Source: Bacillota bacterium
GTDB taxonomy: Bacteria > Bacillota > Clostridia > Acetivibrionales > DSM-1351
Length of the DNA stretch: 8,529 bases
Direction: 5' to 3'
Assembly: GCA_023436515.1 (NCBI GenBank)
Contig: JAEZIV010000229.1
Location: 1 to 8,529 of the forward strand
This document shows, in pieces, positions 6,758 to 8,529 of this stretch. The number at the start of each line of letters is the position of its first letter. Position 1 is the first letter of the stretch. The notes below the pieces were generated by a model that was not told the DNA's origin, ran no database searches, and was given only the letters and a program-made list of their open reading frames with translations. Made by a program: the position numbers and the translations under genes.

Positions 6758-7535
6758 GAAAGTGAGCACCCTCATTACTTCATATATGAAGAAGGGTGTT
6801 CTGACAAATAATTATATAATGCAGGAAAAGTATGAGTCGTATATAAGTGATGGACGCTTGTACTATGAGGATTCCGGTGCTGTACTGCTATTCCTTTTAG
6901 ACTGTAGTTCTCACTGGCGTATATATTATCACATAAAAGAGTCGGGCTCTGATATAAAATTGCCAACCGATAAACCCATCGCATTGGAAATTGTTTATAA
7001 GTCTGCAGATCATATTTTAAAGGAGCAGCTTGATTTTTGGGAGGGAAAGGGTTTTAAACAGCATATATACAGATTCAGAATGAACGGAAGACCTGATTTA
7101 ATGCCTATACTGAGTCATTCTTCAATATCTGTACGATATGCCCAAGCAGAACATGCTGTTAAGGTACATGAGCTCATAGCTCAAAACTTTGATCGGTATT
7201 TGGGGTGCGTACCTTCTCAGACCGAAACTGAGGGATATATAGAAAGGCAGGAAATACTTATAGCAGAAGATATAGCTGGTAGCGTGCAAGGAGTTCTTCA
7301 CATAAGTAGGAAAGCTCCTGCCGGTTTTATTTGGCATCTGGTAGTTGATTCAGAGTTTCGGGGTAAGGGAGTAGCTAGAAGACTATTGGCATTTTTTACA
7401 CAAAGCCTTGAGGCAAGCGCATATTCAAAGCTTCAGTTGTGGGTCAGAAGAGATAACCCCGATGCCCGCAAGCTTTATGAAGCCGCAGGTCTAACCTATG
7501 ATGGCTGGGAATCAGTAGGGTTACTCAAACTGTAG
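6735..7535 (+). CDS. GNAT-family N-acyltransferase with an extra N-terminal domain
   Basis: A predicted acyl-CoA-dependent acyltransferase of the GNAT fold; its acceptor is unknown. Of 266 residues, about 130-266 form the catalytic domain: ISVRYAQAEHAVKVHELI is the first strand and helix, WHLVVDSEFRGKGVARRLL (200-218) contains the acyl-CoA pyrophosphate loop R-G-K-G-V-A, and LWVRRDNPDARKLYEAAGL is motif B. Residues 1-128 are alpha/beta in character without the loop and may be a degenerate second GNAT domain. The ATG at 6735 lies inside the preceding gene, giving a 23-bp overlap (stop at 6755-6757), with GGAG at 6721-6724. That overlap suggests translational coupling and a shared task. It could N-acylate the amino acid made by the preceding enzyme, free or carrier-bound, but this is inference. 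Confidence 0.82.
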   Translation: MKRIQELKKVSTLITSYMKKGVLTNNYIMQEKYESYISDGRLYYEDSGAVLLFLLDCSSHWRIYYHIKESGSDIKLPTDKPIALEIVYKSADHILKEQLDFWEGKGFKQHIYRFRMNGRPDLMPILSHSSISVRYAQAEHAVKVHELIAQNFDRYLGCVPSQTETEGYIERQEILIAEDIAGSVQGVLHISRKAPAGFIWHLVVDSEFRGKGVARRLLAFFTQSLEASAYSKLQLWVRRDNPDARKLYEAAGLTYDGWESVGLLKL

Positions 7536-7591
7536 TAATTAATATTTGTACGAATATCAACTTGATAGAAACACTAATAACAGCAAATATA

Positions 7592-7619
7592 AAATATCAA
7601 TGGGCTTGATGGGATATTT
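7592..7619 (+). promoter_or_regulatory. Hairpin ahead of the carrier-protein gene
   Basis: AAATATC (7592-7598) pairs with GATATTT (7613-7619), and a competing inner stem ATCAA/TTGAT (7596-7600/7606-7610) is also possible. It lies in the 106-nt gap between the GNAT gene and the most likely carrier start. It could protect or separate the downstream mRNA so that the carrier is made in excess. No T-run follows. Confidence 0.35.
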
Positions 7620-7641
7620 CAAGTCGGAAATGGAGACAAGC

Positions 7642-7872
7642 GTGGAGGAATTGATCAGAATATTGAAAGAATTAAGACCTGAAATAGATTTCAATGAAAA
7701 AAGGGCATTAATAGATGACGGCATTTTGGACTCCTTTGATATTGTAGCCCTGGTTGGTGAGATAGGAGAGGCTTTTGATGTTCAAATAGGGGTAGAAGAT
7801 CTCATTCCTGAGAACTTCAACACTACAGAAGCAATTTGGAATCTTGTAAAGAGACTGAGAGACGGGGAATAA
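7642..7872 (+). CDS. Acyl/peptidyl carrier protein (DltC-like)
   Basis: A small carrier that would hold an aminoacyl thioester on a 4'-phosphopantetheine arm. With the GTG at 7642 it has 76 residues, the normal size for a free carrier. The attachment serine is S31 in the motif DDGILDSFDIV, followed by helices containing EIGEAFDVQIGVEDLIPENFNTTEAIWNLV. The frame is open upstream to a TTG at 7546, but that part has no ribosome-binding site and no resemblance to a carrier. GGAG at 7632-7635 lies 6 nt before the GTG, which decides the start; ATG at 7630 (80 residues) is the alternative. Being between a stand-alone adenylation enzyme and an MBOAT protein, it is best read as the DltC counterpart. 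The MBOAT start lies 4 nt after its stop. Confidence 0.85.
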   Translation: MEELIRILKELRPEIDFNEKRALIDDGILDSFDIVALVGEIGEAFDVQIGVEDLIPENFNTTEAIWNLVKRLRDGE

Positions 7873-7876
7873 AAGC

Positions 7877-8529
7877 ATGTCATTGTCATCAGCAGCATTT
7901 ATGCTATTCTTAATAAGCGTGATAACTGTTTATTATCTGGTTCCTAAAAGAGTTCAGTGGGTTGTTTTGCTAATAGGCAGCTATTTTTATTATTTAACCT
8001 ATGGATACAAAATAGTTGGATTTCTGCTTTTTACTACCCTTACCACCTATTCCGGCGGACTTCTGCTGGGACGGATAAATAATTTAAAGAAAGAGCAGTT
8101 TAGTAAGTTACCTAAGGATATAACATCAGAGGAAAAGAAGGCCCTCTCTGACAGGTACATCAGAAATAAAAAATGGGTAATTGCATGTGTTTTATTAATC
8201 AATTTTGGCATACTGGCTGCAATAAAATATTATAACTTCACTGCAGAAAATCTAAATCTGGTATTGGATTTTATCAGTGACTTTAGCTTTCCCAAATTAA
8301 CCTGGCTGCTGCCTGTAGGACTGTCCTTCTATATTTTTCAATCGGCGGGCTATGTTATCGATGTCTACAGAGCAAAGTATCAGCCAGAAAGAAGCTTCTT
8401 TAAGTATGCACTGTTTGTCTCATTCTTCCCTCAGATTATTCAAGGCCCTATAAGCCGTTATGACCAGCTGGCTCATCAGTTATATGCAAAGCATTCCTTC
8501 AGCTTTGACAGGCTGAAGTATGGAATTCA
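7877..8529 (+). CDS. MBOAT membrane acyltransferase, AlgI/DltB-like (3' end outside window)
   Basis: A membrane-bound O-acyltransferase expected to pass an acyl group from a cytoplasmic carrier or CoA across the membrane to a cell-envelope or secreted acceptor. The 217 residues in the window run open to the edge. Hydrophobic segments lie around 5-23, 27-42, 45-65, 100-117 and 141-160. The family pattern is clear in LPVGLSFYIFQSAGYVIDVYR (split over 145-165) and FFPQIIQGPISR (183-194), which are characteristic of AlgI/DltB/PatA-type proteins. The catalytic histidine region lies beyond the window. ATG at 7877 follows the carrier stop by 4 nt, with GGGGA at 7863-7867 inside the carrier gene as its ribosome-binding site. 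Which of the AlgI and DltB subgroups it belongs to cannot be settled from this part. Confidence 0.9.
   Translation, partial: MSLSSAAFMLFLISVITVYYLVPKRVQWVVLLIGSYFYYLTYGYKIVGFLLFTTLTTYSGGLLLGRINNLKKEQFSKLPKDITSEEKKALSDRYIRNKKWVIACVLLINFGILAAIKYYNFTAENLNLVLDFISDFSFPKLTWLLPVGLSFYIFQSAGYVIDVYRAKYQPERSFFKYALFVSFFPQIIQGPISRYDQLAHQLYAKHSFSFDRLKYGI

Noticed and set aside
7546..7641. N-terminal extension of the carrier protein starting at a TTG
   Set aside because: There is no ribosome-binding site, the encoded part is unlike carrier proteins, and a hairpin lies in it. A 76-residue product from 7642 fits the family.

Overview
The window looks like the chromosome of an anaerobic, low-GC Firmicute, probably a cellulolytic clostridium (Ruminiclostridium / Clostridium cluster III). 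That placement is an inference from AT-rich codon use, strong GGAGG ribosome-binding sites, frequent TTG/GTG starts, a four-cysteine zinc-type S4 protein and an enlarged L17. No database search was possible.

Positions 1-3043 are the end of the ribosomal 'alpha' operon: rpsK (S11), rpsD (S4), rpoA and rplQ (L17), all on the + strand, closed by a long terminator hairpin at 2972-3043. The three gaps inside the operon are unusually structured. The rpsK-rpsD gap carries a row of GTG...CAC hairpins, the rpsD-rpoA gap a nested stem-loop, and the rpoA-rplQ gap a 15-bp tandem repeat that ends in a perfect hairpin. The S4 protein is the classic translational autoregulator of this operon, so these leaders are candidates for regulation.

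Positions 3044-3549 hold no gene. Most of this space, 3120-3528, folds into one continuous nested rod of about 90 base pairs, capped by two hairpins. It ends about 12 nt before the ribosome-binding site of the next gene. It matches no RNA family I can recognise and is the strongest candidate in the window for an undescribed element: a large structured RNA, a giant leader, or a hairpin-type mobile element.

Positions 3550-5010 hold ecfA1, the ATPase of an energy-coupling-factor vitamin transporter, which commonly follows rplQ. A convergent RsmC/YbxB-like methyltransferase follows it instead of the usual ecfA2-ecfT, so the conserved block appears interrupted.

Positions 5011-8529 hold a + strand operon starting from a promoter that overlaps a perfect 11-bp-arm palindrome, back to back with a promoter for the methyltransferase. 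The operon encodes a stand-alone DltA-like amino-acid adenylating enzyme, a GNAT-type acyltransferase, a small carrier protein and an AlgI/DltB-like MBOAT membrane acyltransferase that runs off the window. Together they resemble the Dlt machinery that loads an amino acid on a carrier and moves it to an extracytoplasmic acceptor. An acyltransferase has been added, and the binding-pocket residues differ from D-alanine-specific DltA. This is a plausible non-canonical cell-surface or secreted-product aminoacylation system.
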